Below are positions 8,766 through 21,523 of a DNA stretch of 64,000 nt, in pieces. The translations under genes and the position numbers were made by a program. Positions within the stretch are counted from its first letter, which is position 1. Every line of letters begins with the position of its first letter. The notes under the pieces were generated by a model, which searched no databases, had not been told where the DNA came from, and saw only the letters and a program-made list of their open reading frames with translations. The stretch covers positions 1-64,000 of the forward strand of contig NZ_RQVK01000003.1 of NCBI RefSeq assembly GCF_003992015.1, written 5' to 3'. This DNA comes from Veillonella sp. VA137. Its GTDB lineage: Bacteria; Bacillota; Negativicutes; Veillonellales; Veillonellaceae.

Positions 8766-9311
8766 ATGAAAAAACTGTTTCTTCTACTAACGATTTTTTC
8801 GCTTTTTTCAATGTCAGCATTTGCCGTTTCATTAGATGAGCTAAGAAATACACCTGAAAGATATAAACTAGTCCAAGCTAATTCATTAGGTGAAGAGTAT
8901 ATCGATATTAATTCAATAAGTGTAATGATATATAATCCACCTTACTATACTATTAACGCAACCACTTATATTGTTGCTTATGACAAAACTGTAATAATGC
9001 AACTTGATAACATTTTCTTTTATAATTACAATCAATCTGTAAATTCTTTAGTAAAAAAATTTATTACACCTGAAGAAGTAACCGCTCGTATAAAAAAAGA
9101 CACAGGTATAAAATCCCAAATTAAAGGTGCTGCAGTTTTCAATTATGATGGAAGTATCCAAGAAACTTATTACCAATATAATTTATCTAACTCAATGTAC
9201 ATCCCTTTAAAAGCCGATATCTTCTTAGCTACGTACATGTCAGCATTATATAGTTTTTACAAATCTTACAACATGTATTTTAATCCACCTTCTAAAGGTC
9301 AGTTATTTTAA
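8766..9311 (+). CDS. Exported hypothetical protein
   Basis: 181 residues with a clear Sec signal peptide (MKKLFLLLTIFSLFSMSAFA, cleavage near residue 20). The mature part is tyrosine- and asparagine-rich with no family I can name. The frame is open further upstream, but the start at 8766 is favoured by the signal peptide and by GAGGTG 6-7 bases before the ATG. It has its own promoter and sits between the rpsD terminator and the YnfA-like gene, which starts 11 bp after its stop, so the two may be co-transcribed. Likely periplasmic; function unknown. Confidence 0.7.
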   Translation: MKKLFLLLTIFSLFSMSAFAVSLDELRNTPERYKLVQANSLGEEYIDINSISVMIYNPPYYTINATTYIVAYDKTVIMQLDNIFFYNYNQSVNSLVKKFITPEEVTARIKKDTGIKSQIKGAAVFNYDGSIQETYYQYNLSNSMYIPLKADIFLATYMSALYSFYKSYNMYFNPPSKGQLF

Positions 9312-9322
9312 AGGTAACCACT

Positions 9323-9652
9323 ATGTCACAAATTCTTTTATCAATATTTTACTTCATTCTAGCTGGCATTGCCGAAATCGGCGGTGGCTATTTAGTATGG
9401 CTTTACCTGAAAGACGATAAAAGCCCGTGGTATATGCTCGCAGGTGCTATTACCCTCATCATTTATGGTATCATTCCTACCCTTCAGGAGGCTCCCTTCG
9501 GAAAAGTCTATGCTGCCTATGGCGGCATCTTCATTGCCCTCTCTATTTTATGGGGCTATTATGTGGATGGCATTACACCCGATCGATATGATATCATCGG
9601 CGGTATTGTGTCTATCATCGGGGTGTTGATTATTATGTATTATCCTCGGTAA
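9323..9652 (+). CDS. YnfA/UPF0060 family membrane protein
   Basis: 109 residues with four membrane helices. The family signature is clear: an AGIAEIGGGYLVWLYL segment in helix 1, then APFGKVYAAYGGIFI and the WGYYVDGITPDRYDIIGG region before the last helix. YnfA proteins are SMR-like inner-membrane proteins of uncertain transport role. Starts 11 bp after the exported-protein gene; a bidirectional terminator follows. Confidence 0.9.
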   Translation: MSQILLSIFYFILAGIAEIGGGYLVWLYLKDDKSPWYMLAGAITLIIYGIIPTLQEAPFGKVYAAYGGIFIALSILWGYYVDGITPDRYDIIGGIVSIIGVLIIMYYPR

Positions 9653-9677
9653 TAACGTTAATTACAACTATATATAC

Positions 9678-9731
9678 AAAAATCTCTAGTCAAAGCGATG
9701 CCTTACGCACTCGCTTACACTAGAGATTTTT
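9678..9731. terminator. Bidirectional terminator
   Basis: Arms aaaaatctctagt (9678-9690) and actagagattttt (9719-9731), with a shorter inner stem (aagcga/tcgctt). It separates the convergent YnfA-like and DUF362-like genes and has A/T runs on both sides. Confidence 0.8.
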
Positions 9732-9739
9732 ATTATCTA

Positions 9740-10582
9740 TTAAATTTTTTCACCATAGAAGATCAATTCTTCATCTTTCACAAGAGCATAGGAACGTGTA
9801 CCAAGTCCCATGCGGTCTGCACGTAGTAAGATGGCTTGCCATTCGCTGTTAGGGGAAATATCTTTGAAATAATCCCACGTACGTTTTTCTACTGTGCTTA
9901 ATACGCCATGTTCAACTGGTGTAGCTTGGGTAATAATGTCTCCCAAAGCTTCATCCATAGCCACCATGTCATAGGATACAACAATGCCTAAGTTACCTAC
10001 GATTTCGTTAGTAGCACCAGCCTCTTTCAGCTTATCTTGGTTCACATAATCCGCCACAATGTCCATCGCTACCCCTACATGGAATCGTTGACGATTTCTA
10101 GTGGCAGCTGCTGCATATTCAGCTACCGCTTTATGATGCTCTGTACCTGTTAAGGCTACCAATTCACGACGACCTTCTAGGCTCGCAGAGTACCACCCTG
10201 TATTGTTCACAGCCCCAGAGAATCCGCTGTACTCATTCGCTTTAATGTGATTCACAGAAATCACCACATCACTGGTAGCAATGCGTTCGTCGATATAGGC
10301 TACCTTCACAGATTCACCATCAGGAATGATGACCTCACAAGAATGGTTGCTAGGCTCATCCACATAAACCACCGTTCCACCTTCGGATTCAATGCGAGCT
10401 TTCATATATGCCACTACCGTTTCATACGCCTCATAATCGCTGTGCAAATCATTGCGAAGTAGAGCTACCTTTTTGCCAGCGCAACCAATTTCATCAAAAC
10501 CAATTTTGCGCAACAAAAAATCTAATCGTTTATGAATTAATTCTTGATTAACCTCTTGTAAAGGGGAGTAATATACTTCCAT
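9740..10582 (-). CDS. DUF362-like protein
   Basis: A 280-residue soluble protein. The middle segment SVNHIKANEYSGFSGAVNNTGW resembles the conserved core of DUF362 proteins, where a Lys-containing strand is followed by a glycine-rich turn and Asn. The rest shows alternating alpha/beta pattern and no iron-sulfur cysteine motifs, unlike the ferredoxin-fused versions. Function is not established; some relatives carry out redox or cofactor-related chemistry. Monocistronic: it is preceded by the tRNA-Ser terminator and followed by the bidirectional terminator. The family assignment is moderate, from pattern only. Confidence 0.55.
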   Translation of the reverse strand: MEVYYSPLQEVNQELIHKRLDFLLRKIGFDEIGCAGKKVALLRNDLHSDYEAYETVVAYMKARIESEGGTVVYVDEPSNHSCEVIIPDGESVKVAYIDERIATSDVVISVNHIKANEYSGFSGAVNNTGWYSASLEGRRELVALTGTEHHKAVAEYAAAATRNRQRFHVGVAMDIVADYVNQDKLKEAGATNEIVGNLGIVVSYDMVAMDEALGDIITQATPVEHGVLSTVEKRTWDYFKDISPNSEWQAILLRADRMGLGTRSYALVKDEELIFYGEKI

Positions 10583-10612
10583 ATCATGCCTCCTACAACT
10601 ACGTCATTTTGT

Positions 10613-10644
10613 AAAAAAGGGCTGCATCTACTGACACAGCCCTT
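10613..10644 (-). terminator. Terminator of tadA-tRNA-Ser
   Basis: Minus-strand hairpin AAGGGCTG (10637-10644) with CAGCCCTT (10617-10624), then a run of T (complement of 10613-10618). It begins 8 bases after the tRNA 3' end. Confidence 0.9.
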
Positions 10645-10651
10645 ACTTTGG

Positions 10652-10739
10652 CGGAGAGAGGGGGATTTGAACCCCCGCGCCAGTTTCCTGACCTACCGCA
10701 TTTCGAGTGCGGACTCTTCAGCCACTTGAGTACCTCTCC
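10652..10739 (-). tRNA. tRNA-Ser(CGA)
   Basis: 88 nt, class II tRNA. Acceptor GGAGAGG pairs with the 3' UCUCUCC; discriminator G. The anticodon stem CCGCA/UGCGG encloses CUCGAAA, anticodon CGA reading UCG. There is a long variable arm, and a T-arm GGGGG-UUCAAAU-CCCCC. CCA is not encoded. Its first 47 nt coincide with the end of the tadA frame on the same strand. Confidence 0.95.
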
Positions 10740-11190
10740 GTATACGACGGCGTTCTTTGAAAAAATCTTTCATAATTTGACTGCATTCCTCTTGCAATAC
10801 ACCCGCCAACACCTGTGGTTCATGGTTTAGATTTGGATGTGAAAGTACATTAAACAAAGATTCTACCGCACCGCCCTTATAATCGCTACTGCCATAGACA
10901 ACGCGATCAATGCGACTGTTAATTATGGCACCAGCACACATAGGGCACGGCTCTATCGTAACATAAAGCGTGCAACCGGTCAACCGCCACCTTTCAAGCA
11001 TGGCATTCGCTTCACGGATGACAAGGACCTCTGCATGAGCCGTCGCATCATGGTCAATCTCGCGTCTATTGTGATGACGACTGATAACCTTGCCTTCATG
11101 CACCAACACAGCTCCAATAGGGATCTCGCCCATATCATAAGCCTTCCGTGCCTCTACCAAGGCTTCACGCATATACTCTTCATCAGTCAT
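10693..11190 (-). CDS. tadA: tRNA-specific adenosine deaminase TadA
   Basis: 165 residues; deaminates A34 to inosine in tRNA-Arg(ACG). Zinc/catalytic motifs are HAE at residues 52-54 and PCPMC at 81-85. The frame is open further upstream, but ATG 11190 is preceded by AAGGAAG at good spacing and starts the protein at MTDEEYMREAL, the family's usual point. Odd feature: the last 15 residues (from Arg151) and the stop are encoded inside tRNA-Ser on the same strand; the normal TadA C-terminus ends around KERRR. The message and the tRNA must therefore share a precursor. Confidence 0.93.
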   Translation of the reverse strand: MTDEEYMREALVEARKAYDMGEIPIGAVLVHEGKVISRHHNRREIDHDATAHAEVLVIREANAMLERWRLTGCTLYVTIEPCPMCAGAIINSRIDRVVYGSSDYKGGAVESLFNVLSHPNLNHEPQVLAGVLQEECSQIMKDFFKERRRIRRGTQVAEESALEMR

Positions 11191-11325
11191 ACAGTCACTT
11201 CCTTTCCAATTGCCGCTATTCAATAGAATACCATACTTTCAGAGAATCGTCACTTCTTAAGCTAATTATGATATAATAAAGAGTACATGCAAACATTTTG
11301 ATGACTTCACTGAGGTGACAATCTT

Positions 11326-12210
11326 ATGGAACAACGAGCTTTTAGTAAAATCAATGTGGGGCTTGCTATCACGGGCAAACGTGATGACGGGTACCACAAT
11401 ATAGATACCATTTTTCAATCTATTTTCTTAGGGGATTCCCTCTATTTCGCACGCCACCATTCTGTGGTGTTCTCTGGCGATGCGCCTGAACTGCCGTATT
11501 ATATGGCACAATTAATTCCCTATACAGAAAGTAATATTGCTATGAAAGCCCTTCGTATGGTGCAAGACTATACGGGCTGTAAACAAGGGGCTGCCATTCA
11601 CTTGTTAAAACGAGTTCCTCCTTGTGCTGGCATGGGCGGTGGCAGTGGTGACGGTGCCGCTATGTTACTAGGTCTTAATAAATTTTGGGATCTTCGCTTA
11701 ACCGATGAGGAACTATTGACCATGGCAACTAAACTTGGTTCTGATGTACCTTTCTTACTGAAAGGCGGTACTGCCCGTGGCACTGGTCGAGGAGAACAAT
11801 TAGAAGTCTTGCCAACTAGTAGCGCTCAATGGCTACTAATCGTAAAACCAGAAGTGAGCATTTCCACGGCAGAAGCCTACGGAAGATTCACGGGGACTTC
11901 TCGTGTCACTTCAGACACGATGGATACCGTTACCACACATATGAACGCCAAAGACTTTCATCAAGCTTTTATTAGTAGTGACAACACCTTTGAAGAATTA
12001 ATATTCCCTATCCATCCAGAACTTGCATCATGTAAGCAATTTTTCTTAGACCGTAGATTTCCTACCATCATGACTGGTAGCGGTCCTACTATGGTGGTTC
12101 TATTGGAAAAAGCACTCGATGCGATTCGATTACAAGAAGACATCAAAACAGCTGGTCATAACTGGCTTTCACTAATTACGAAAACACATGATGAGGAGGC
12201 CCTACGATGA
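11326..12210 (+). CDS. ispE: 4-diphosphocytidyl-2-C-methyl-D-erythritol kinase
   Basis: 294 residues, GHMP kinase family; phosphorylates CDP-ME in the MEP isoprenoid pathway. The N-terminal FSKINVGLAITGKRDDGYHNI and the ATP-binding PPCAGMGGGSGDGAAMLLGL are textbook, and TGSGPTMVVL is the C-terminal motif. RBS GAGGTGA precedes the ATG. A -10 TATAAT sits at 11272-11277 without a strong -35. The stop overlaps the GntR gene start by 4 bp (ATGA), so the two are translationally coupled. Confidence 0.96.
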   Translation: MEQRAFSKINVGLAITGKRDDGYHNIDTIFQSIFLGDSLYFARHHSVVFSGDAPELPYYMAQLIPYTESNIAMKALRMVQDYTGCKQGAAIHLLKRVPPCAGMGGGSGDGAAMLLGLNKFWDLRLTDEELLTMATKLGSDVPFLLKGGTARGTGRGEQLEVLPTSSAQWLLIVKPEVSISTAEAYGRFTGTSRVTSDTMDTVTTHMNAKDFHQAFISSDNTFEELIFPIHPELASCKQFFLDRRFPTIMTGSGPTMVVLLEKALDAIRLQEDIKTAGHNWLSLITKTHDEEALR

Positions 12211-12896
12211 ATACACCACGTTTACAACCCATTCGTTTAGACGCGTACAAACCGCTTCGTGAAATTGTTAGCGATGCGTTACGCCAAGCTATTCGTGACG
12301 GTCTATTGCCACCAGGCGAACGCCTCATGGAGATTCCTTTGGCGGAAGAGCTCGGTGTGAGCCGTACTCCTATTCGTGAGGCAATCCGCATTTTAGAGCA
12401 AGAAGGTCTTGTGGTGATGATTCCGCGCCGTGGCACCTATGTGGCAGATATGAGTTTGAAAGATGTGACAGAGGTCTTTGAACTTCGCTCTATCTTGGAA
12501 GAGCTCGCTGCAGAACTCGCTGCAGAGCGTATTACCAACGAAGAAATCGAGGTCTTAGAGCAACATCTGGTAGAAATCGGCAACTACATGAACGAAAATA
12601 ATTTAGACAAAGTCGTACAAGCCGATATTCTATTCCACGAAATTCTTTATAAAGCGTCTCGTAATGATCGTCTTGTGGAAATGATAAACAATCTACGAGA
12701 ACAAACGTTGCGCTTCCGTACATTGTCTATGAGTCAAACAGGTCGTCTCGCCAAAACTTGGGATGAACATCGTCAGCTGGTGGAGGCAATCTCCGATCGC
12801 GATGTAGAACGAGCTCGCCAGATTGCTCGCATCCATATGGAAGAATCTGAAAAAACATTGTTAGAAGGTATGCAATTAAAAAGCCATGAAGGCTAA
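12207..12896 (+). CDS. GntR-family transcriptional regulator (FadR/FCD subgroup)
   Basis: 229 residues. The N-terminal winged helix-turn-helix spans about residues 10-75 (PLREIVSDALRQAI, then GVSRTPIREAIRILEQEG and the GTYVAD wing). An all-helical FCD ligand-binding domain follows. FCD regulators usually sense small carboxylates through a metal site. It overlaps ispE by 4 bp, an arrangement also seen in other Firmicutes, and has a strong terminator 31 bp after its stop. Target genes unknown. Confidence 0.92.
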   Translation: MNTPRLQPIRLDAYKPLREIVSDALRQAIRDGLLPPGERLMEIPLAEELGVSRTPIREAIRILEQEGLVVMIPRRGTYVADMSLKDVTEVFELRSILEELAAELAAERITNEEIEVLEQHLVEIGNYMNENNLDKVVQADILFHEILYKASRNDRLVEMINNLREQTLRFRTLSMSQTGRLAKTWDEHRQLVEAISDRDVERARQIARIHMEESEKTLLEGMQLKSHEG

Positions 12897-12926
12897 TGTA
12901 TCTTTCACATATCATAATTGAAATAG

Positions 12927-12950
12927 AAAGGGTCCTTATAGGACCCTTTT
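12927..12950 (+). terminator. Terminator of ispE-gntR
   Basis: Hairpin AAAGGGTCCT/AGGACCCTTT with a 3-4 base loop and a short T run. Confidence 0.9.
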
Positions 12951-12995
12951 CTAGTTATCTATATATACATAAAATCATATTAGTATAGCATCTAC

Positions 12996-13120
12996 AACAA
13001 AAGAGGAATGGCCCTGTATTCTCAGTTCCATTCCTCGTTTTTAAGTTCTATACCATTTTAGTTCTATCATATGTTTTGGCTCTATCATATATTTTGTAGG
13101 GACAGCAAAAGCCATCCCCC
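12996..13120 (-). ncRNA. Candidate structured element, copy A (double hairpin)
   Basis: On the minus strand: hairpin 2 (GGGAUGGC, UUUU, GCUGUCCC; 13099-13118), an AU-rich linker, then hairpin 1 (GAGGAATGG/CCATTCCTC; 13003-13036) followed by TTTTGTT. Copy B at 35765-35856 has the same order and loop. The G-U pairs in hairpin 2 form only on the minus strand. It could be a conserved 3'-UTR terminator module or a small RNA; no family recognised. Confidence 0.5.
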
Positions 13121-13152
13121 AAGATATATTTTTTATGCATACCATAGACATC

Positions 13153-13182
13153 CCATAGGCAGATCATTCAATCTGCTTATGG
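13153..13182. repeat. Hairpin just after gltB
   Basis: CCATAGGCAGAT (13153-13164), 6-base loop, ATCTGCTTATGG (13171-13182), 8 bases past the gltB stop. There is no T run, so it is more likely a 3'-end stabiliser than a terminator. The candidate double-hairpin element follows. Confidence 0.5.
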
Positions 13183-13190
13183 TCCAACCT

Positions 13191-17777
<4,587 letters not shown>

Positions 17778-17991
17778 AACCCTCTCCTCCTGTAGGCTCT
17801 CTATTACAACACTAGCGTACTTAACACTAGGTATACATATACTGAAAGTTCTAATTCATATGTCAACTGACTGTACTTTACAGTAGTTCGGCTACATGCT
17901 GTATTAGCATCCACCTACTATATACTCACTCTGTAAAGAATTAGCCTCTTATGATAATCAGTAACTACATTTCATAATAATCATAAAATAT

Positions 17992-18018
17992 AGTTCTAAT
18001 TCTATAGAATATAGAACT
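17992..18018. promoter_or_regulatory. Palindrome at the gltB transcription start
   Basis: AGTTCTA (17992-17998) and TAGAACT (18012-18018) flank ATTCTATAGAAT, itself a perfect palindrome. It lies directly downstream of the predicted -10 on the minus strand, so it is a candidate operator or 5'-end hairpin. Confidence 0.5.
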
Positions 18019-18025
18019 GTATACT

Positions 18026-18054
18026 ATACTAGCAAAAATTATATTATTTTTCAA
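18026..18054 (-). promoter_or_regulatory. gltB promoter
   Basis: Minus-strand -35 TTGAAA (18049-18054), 17-bp spacer, -10 TAGTAT (18026-18031). Predicted leader about 240 nt. Confidence 0.55.
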
Positions 18055-18237
18055 TACATATTACTTATGTATACATGTATTCTTAAATAATCCATCTCTT
18101 TTTACTTCTTACCCCATGACTTCAAACTCATATATTATTGTGTATCATCTATTAACTCTTCAAAAATCTATACATTTACTTTCATGGGGTCTTTCAACAT
18201 TACTTTCATCCACACCCTTATATATGCCTACTATGCA

Positions 18238-18274
18238 AGAAAACGCACAGCTACCCTAAGGTAACCATGCGTTT
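18238..18274 (-). terminator. ilvE terminator
   Basis: AAACGCA (18241-18247) and TGCGTTT (18268-18274) with inner TACC/GGTA. On the minus strand it is followed by TTTTCTTG. Confidence 0.75.
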
Positions 18275-18296
18275 ACGTCATTGTAAAAGTATTCTA

Positions 18297-19316
18297 TTAT
18301 ACGATGCGAACAATCCAACCTTCTGGCGCTTCGATTTCACCATGTTGAATGCCAAGTAATGTTTCGCGCAATTTTGTTAATGTTGGTCCCATTTCATCCA
18401 TGCCGCTTGGGAAGAAGATATCTTCTTCTTTTGTATGAACCATGCCAACAGGAGAAATAACAGCTGCTGTACCGCAGAGACCACATTCAGCGAAGTCTTT
18501 CAATTCTTCTTTATACACTTCACGATGTTCCACCGTCATACCCAAATAATGTTCAGCTACATACATCAAGGAACGACGAGTAATCGATGGAAGAATACTA
18601 TTTGATTTAGGCGTTACTAATTTACCATCTTTCGTGATGAAAATAAAGTTTGCTCCACCAGTTTCTTCTACCTTTGTACGAGTTTGTGGATCCAAGTACA
18701 TATTCTCTGCATACCCTGCTTCGTGGGCTGCTTCTAGCGCATGCAAGCTCATAGCATAGTTCAAACCCGCTTTAATATGACCTGTACCATGCGGTGCTGC
18801 ACGGTCAAAATCGGAGATTTGGATTTTCAATGGCTTCACGCCGCCTTTGAAATAATCCCCTACAGGAGTACCAAAAATACGGAATTGGAACTCATCTGCC
18901 GGTTTTACACCGATAACACTGTTCGTACCCATCAAGAATGGACGAAGATACAAACTACCACCTGTGCTATACGGAGGCACAAACTCTTGGTTCGCTTTTA
19001 CCACTTCTTTCACAGCCTCGATAAAACGATCTGTTGGAAATGGTTGCATTACAAGATATTTCGCAGAATCATACATACGCTCAGCATTTAAATCTGGACG
19101 GAAACACACAATATGACCATCTTTTGTGTAATATGCTTTCAAACCTTCAAAAATTGTTTGCGCATATTGGAATACACCAGCACATTCATTAAGGACAATA
19201 TTCGCCTCATCCGTCAAACCGCCTTCATCCCATTGACCATCCTTGAAATTAGACACATAACGGAATGGCGTTTCTTTATAACTAAAATCTAAATTGTTCA
19301 TATCAATCTTTGCCAT
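18297..19316 (-). CDS. ilvE: Branched-chain-amino-acid aminotransferase
   Basis: 339 residues, fold-type IV PLP enzyme of the longer (BCAT type II) group, transferring the amino group between glutamate and branched-chain keto acids. The PLP lysine is in GTGHIKAGLNYA (about residue 183); FEGLKAY and the C-terminal CGTAAVISPVG are also typical. The promoter at 19430-19458 gives about a 105-nt leader; a terminator follows. It shares strand with gltB, which supplies its glutamate, but the two are separately transcribed. Confidence 0.96.
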   Translation of the reverse strand: MAKIDMNNLDFSYKETPFRYVSNFKDGQWDEGGLTDEANIVLNECAGVFQYAQTIFEGLKAYYTKDGHIVCFRPDLNAERMYDSAKYLVMQPFPTDRFIEAVKEVVKANQEFVPPYSTGGSLYLRPFLMGTNSVIGVKPADEFQFRIFGTPVGDYFKGGVKPLKIQISDFDRAAPHGTGHIKAGLNYAMSLHALEAAHEAGYAENMYLDPQTRTKVEETGGANFIFITKDGKLVTPKSNSILPSITRRSLMYVAEHYLGMTVEHREVYKEELKDFAECGLCGTAAVISPVGMVHTKEEDIFFPSGMDEMGPTLTKLRETLLGIQHGEIEAPEGWIVRIV

Positions 19317-19429
19317 ACTGTCCTCCTATAATTCCATACCTGTGAAAGCCGTGAAAGTACACGTATATCCGTCCTTCTAGCCCTTCACATCATATGAATA
19401 TTTACTGATTTGTATTTTATATAAAAACT

Positions 19430-19458
19430 ATTATACACCCAACACGGAAAATGTACAA
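19430..19458 (-). promoter_or_regulatory. ilvE promoter
   Basis: Minus-strand -35 TTGTAC (19453-19458), 17-bp spacer, -10 TATAAT (19430-19435). Confidence 0.7.
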
Positions 19459-19508
19459 GAGTTTACCAATTAAACCTGCTTTAAGTAATGTCACTTTTTT
19501 ATGAAGCC

Positions 19509-20135
19509 TTACATTGATTGAATACATACAAGATCATCAAGTGTTAGCTCCTTGTCTATTACATCATCCCAACCCGCATCCTTATATATTTTCTCCAAGA
19601 TACTATGCGCAATCCAAGACCCACCTAATAGATATCCAGCATTAGTAGATTGATATACTTCTACATAAAACCACTTTGCTTCGGTCTCCTCATTCTCTTC
19701 ATCTGCTGATATTTGATGAAGCAACATAGTAGCTAGATCATGAATCTTTTGTATTTTCTCCGCATCAATTTTATAAAAAGAGTCAGTAATGGTAGGTACG
19801 CCTTCTCCATGACCTACCTTTCGTACATGATTCCTCAACGCACTATCATTCTTCAAGGTACTTATATCGTTTGCTTTATCCCAACACATTTCATGAAGAA
19901 TCATCATATCAGCTTTTGCTATGTCCATATGATTAGCATAAAAACTATACACATATTTTTTCTCATTAGGTCTATCTTCCACAATTTTAATAAGAAGATT
20001 ATCCATCACTGCTGCAGGATTTTCTATTAGCTTAATCCCCTCTATCCGTTCATAATAGGAATCTATGTATCCCTCAACTTGTCTCATCACCAATATGAGA
20101 TATTTCCTACGTTCTACATACTTTTGGTCTATCAA
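19509..20135 (-). CDS. Hypothetical protein, AT-rich locus
   Basis: A 208-residue soluble, acidic, mostly helical protein without recognised domain. It has a KVGHGEGVPTITDSFYKID segment in the middle and a C-terminal half ending DWIDK-like acidic helices (DDVIDKELTLDDLVCIQSM). It follows the 300-residue gene by 31 bp on the same strand. Size, acidity and low GC resemble immunity proteins; this is inference. Confidence 0.55.
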   Translation of the reverse strand: MIDQKYVERRKYLILVMRQVEGYIDSYYERIEGIKLIENPAAVMDNLLIKIVEDRPNEKKYVYSFYANHMDIAKADMMILHEMCWDKANDISTLKNDSALRNHVRKVGHGEGVPTITDSFYKIDAEKIQKIHDLATMLLHQISADEENEETEAKWFYVEVYQSTNAGYLLGGSWIAHSILEKIYKDAGWDDVIDKELTLDDLVCIQSM

Positions 20136-20166
20136 ATCACTTTCACCTCTATGTATACTACTCCTT

Positions 20167-21069
20167 TTACCACTCTTCAGTCACATACAAGGTAAACTCC
20201 TTTTTCCATGATTCTGGTATAGGCGTACTTTCATAAAACCAATAACATATACAATATTTTATAAAATTTAAGCAAACTTTAATTGGCACATCATCATAAT
20301 ACTTACCCTCATTTCTACAATAGGAAACAAAATCTTTTAAGAAAAACACAATTTGTTTCGGCTTTGTCGTATCTCTCAACCCTCTAAGCATATATTGTTC
20401 TAGTTCATCCAATGAGTCAATCTTTCCATTTACATACTTAGACATAGTATGAATAAATTCCGCAGTATCATGTGCTTCTGTTAGGTCCACTACAAATGTA
20501 TCTTCATCAGTTACTATCTTGTCTCGCAACAAATCATACTCTGATTCTTCCAAATAAATAATTTCATTATGGGGCGGATCTATCGTTTCTGTCCAAGAAG
20601 TCTCTTGCACATAGTATAACTTGCACAGCTCTAATGGTATGGATGACCAAGATTCCATAGCTTCTGTTTCAACAGCCCATCTAGGCATAACATTACCAGC
20701 AAAAAACGTCCACACCAATAGAGCATCTAAATCTCTATGCATATTAAAAGAAAATATGTCCCTCAAATAACCTAGAATTCCACTTTTTCTTTTCATCGCT
20801 ATATCCAGATTTCTAAAAATGATATAGAGTTCTCGAACGGGTTCCACTCCTTTAGCATTACCATATAATAGGATATCTTCCAAATGATATAAATTTATAA
20901 TTCTTTCATCAATGAGAAACTTTTCCTTAACAACCTTGTATATATCATCCCAAGTATCGATATGATTTCCATCAAGTTCTATCATCATTCTATGGTCCGT
21001 GCTATTTTCCATATGCAAAGACTTATACTGTGTTTCCGAAATCGCTTCCATAGAAACTATACGTGCCAA
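20167..21069 (-). CDS. Hypothetical protein, possibly barstar-like at its N-terminus
   Basis: 300 residues, soluble and acidic. Residues about 28-75 (MIELDGNHIDTWDDIYKVV, then INLYHLEDILLYGNA) recall the barstar pattern of a strand, a helix and an NLxxLxDxL motif. The remainder is unrecognised, with a DLDALLVWTFFAG segment and many aromatic residues. If it is barstar-like it could neutralise an RNase, but no nuclease gene is nearby. Same strand as 19509-20135 and likely co-transcribed with it. The family link is weak. Confidence 0.5.
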   Translation of the reverse strand: MARIVSMEAISETQYKSLHMENSTDHRMMIELDGNHIDTWDDIYKVVKEKFLIDERIINLYHLEDILLYGNAKGVEPVRELYIIFRNLDIAMKRKSGILGYLRDIFSFNMHRDLDALLVWTFFAGNVMPRWAVETEAMESWSSIPLELCKLYYVQETSWTETIDPPHNEIIYLEESEYDLLRDKIVTDEDTFVVDLTEAHDTAEFIHTMSKYVNGKIDSLDELEQYMLRGLRDTTKPKQIVFFLKDFVSYCRNEGKYYDDVPIKVCLNFIKYCICYWFYESTPIPESWKKEFTLYVTEEW

Positions 21070-21109
21070 TGTATTTCCCCCTTTCTCTTTTTATATTCTA
21101 GCAGAAAAT

Positions 21110-21523
21110 TTATACATTCCACCATTTAGTAAATATATATATACCCTCGATACAAACAGCACTATAAAAAATATATTTTAAAATATTGCGCACTGTCGAA
21201 TTAAACCAATACAATAACTCTTTATGTGTCCAATAATAATATCCTACAATCGTATATAGAACCAGCACTAAAGAGTTCCACTTTATCAAATAATTTGTGA
21301 AGCCATAGCGAACATATATAAAAAAAGCCACGATGAACAACAACGTACGTAACAGATGAATCACTACATTTGTAAAAGCAGTATATCGTTCGTAATTATA
21401 TTTCCAACAATACACACATAAAGGAATCAACCCGATGCAATGATAAAAGAAAAACAAAGTATCTTCAGTTTCAGCACCATAATCATGCAATGTATTAAGT
21501 ATAAGTTTAACTAATTCAAGCAT
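21110..21523 (-). CDS. Small membrane protein
   Basis: 137 residues with about four hydrophobic segments (near 20-38, 50-70, 74-95 and 112-130), aromatic-rich. No family recognised. Its start overlaps the end of the 21516-21887 gene by 8 bp, implying coupling, and it precedes the two soluble hypothetical genes on the same strand. Confidence 0.6.
   Translation of the reverse strand: MLELVKLILNTLHDYGAETEDTLFFFYHCIGLIPLCVYCWKYNYERYTAFTNVVIHLLRTLLFIVAFFIYVRYGFTNYLIKWNSLVLVLYTIVGYYYWTHKELLYWFNSTVRNILKYIFYSAVCIEGIYIFTKWWNV

Larger units (their letters stand above)
17778..18296. other. gltB upstream region, 519 bp
   Basis: Very AT-rich with no credible gene. It holds the gltB promoter (18026-18054), a near-perfect palindrome at the predicted start site (17992-18018), a leader of about 240 nt, and the ilvE terminator (18238-18274). 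In the leader I see local pairings (for example gactgtactttacagt) but no T-box or known riboswitch consensus. Confidence 0.6.

Noticed and set aside
10648-10830. Plus-strand frame beginning MAERGGFEPPRQF
   Set aside because: It is the antisense of tRNA-Ser and tadA; this kind of sequence is a well-known spurious translation of tRNA genes.
13081-13120. Fluoride riboswitch, suggested by a GGATGGC word in the double-hairpin element
   Set aside because: The further conserved segments and pseudoknot of the fluoride switch are missing and the element lies downstream of a gene.
17778-18020. T-box or glutamine riboswitch in the gltB leader
   Set aside because: No GGTGG T-box sequence and no match to the glutamine-aptamer consensus that I could see.
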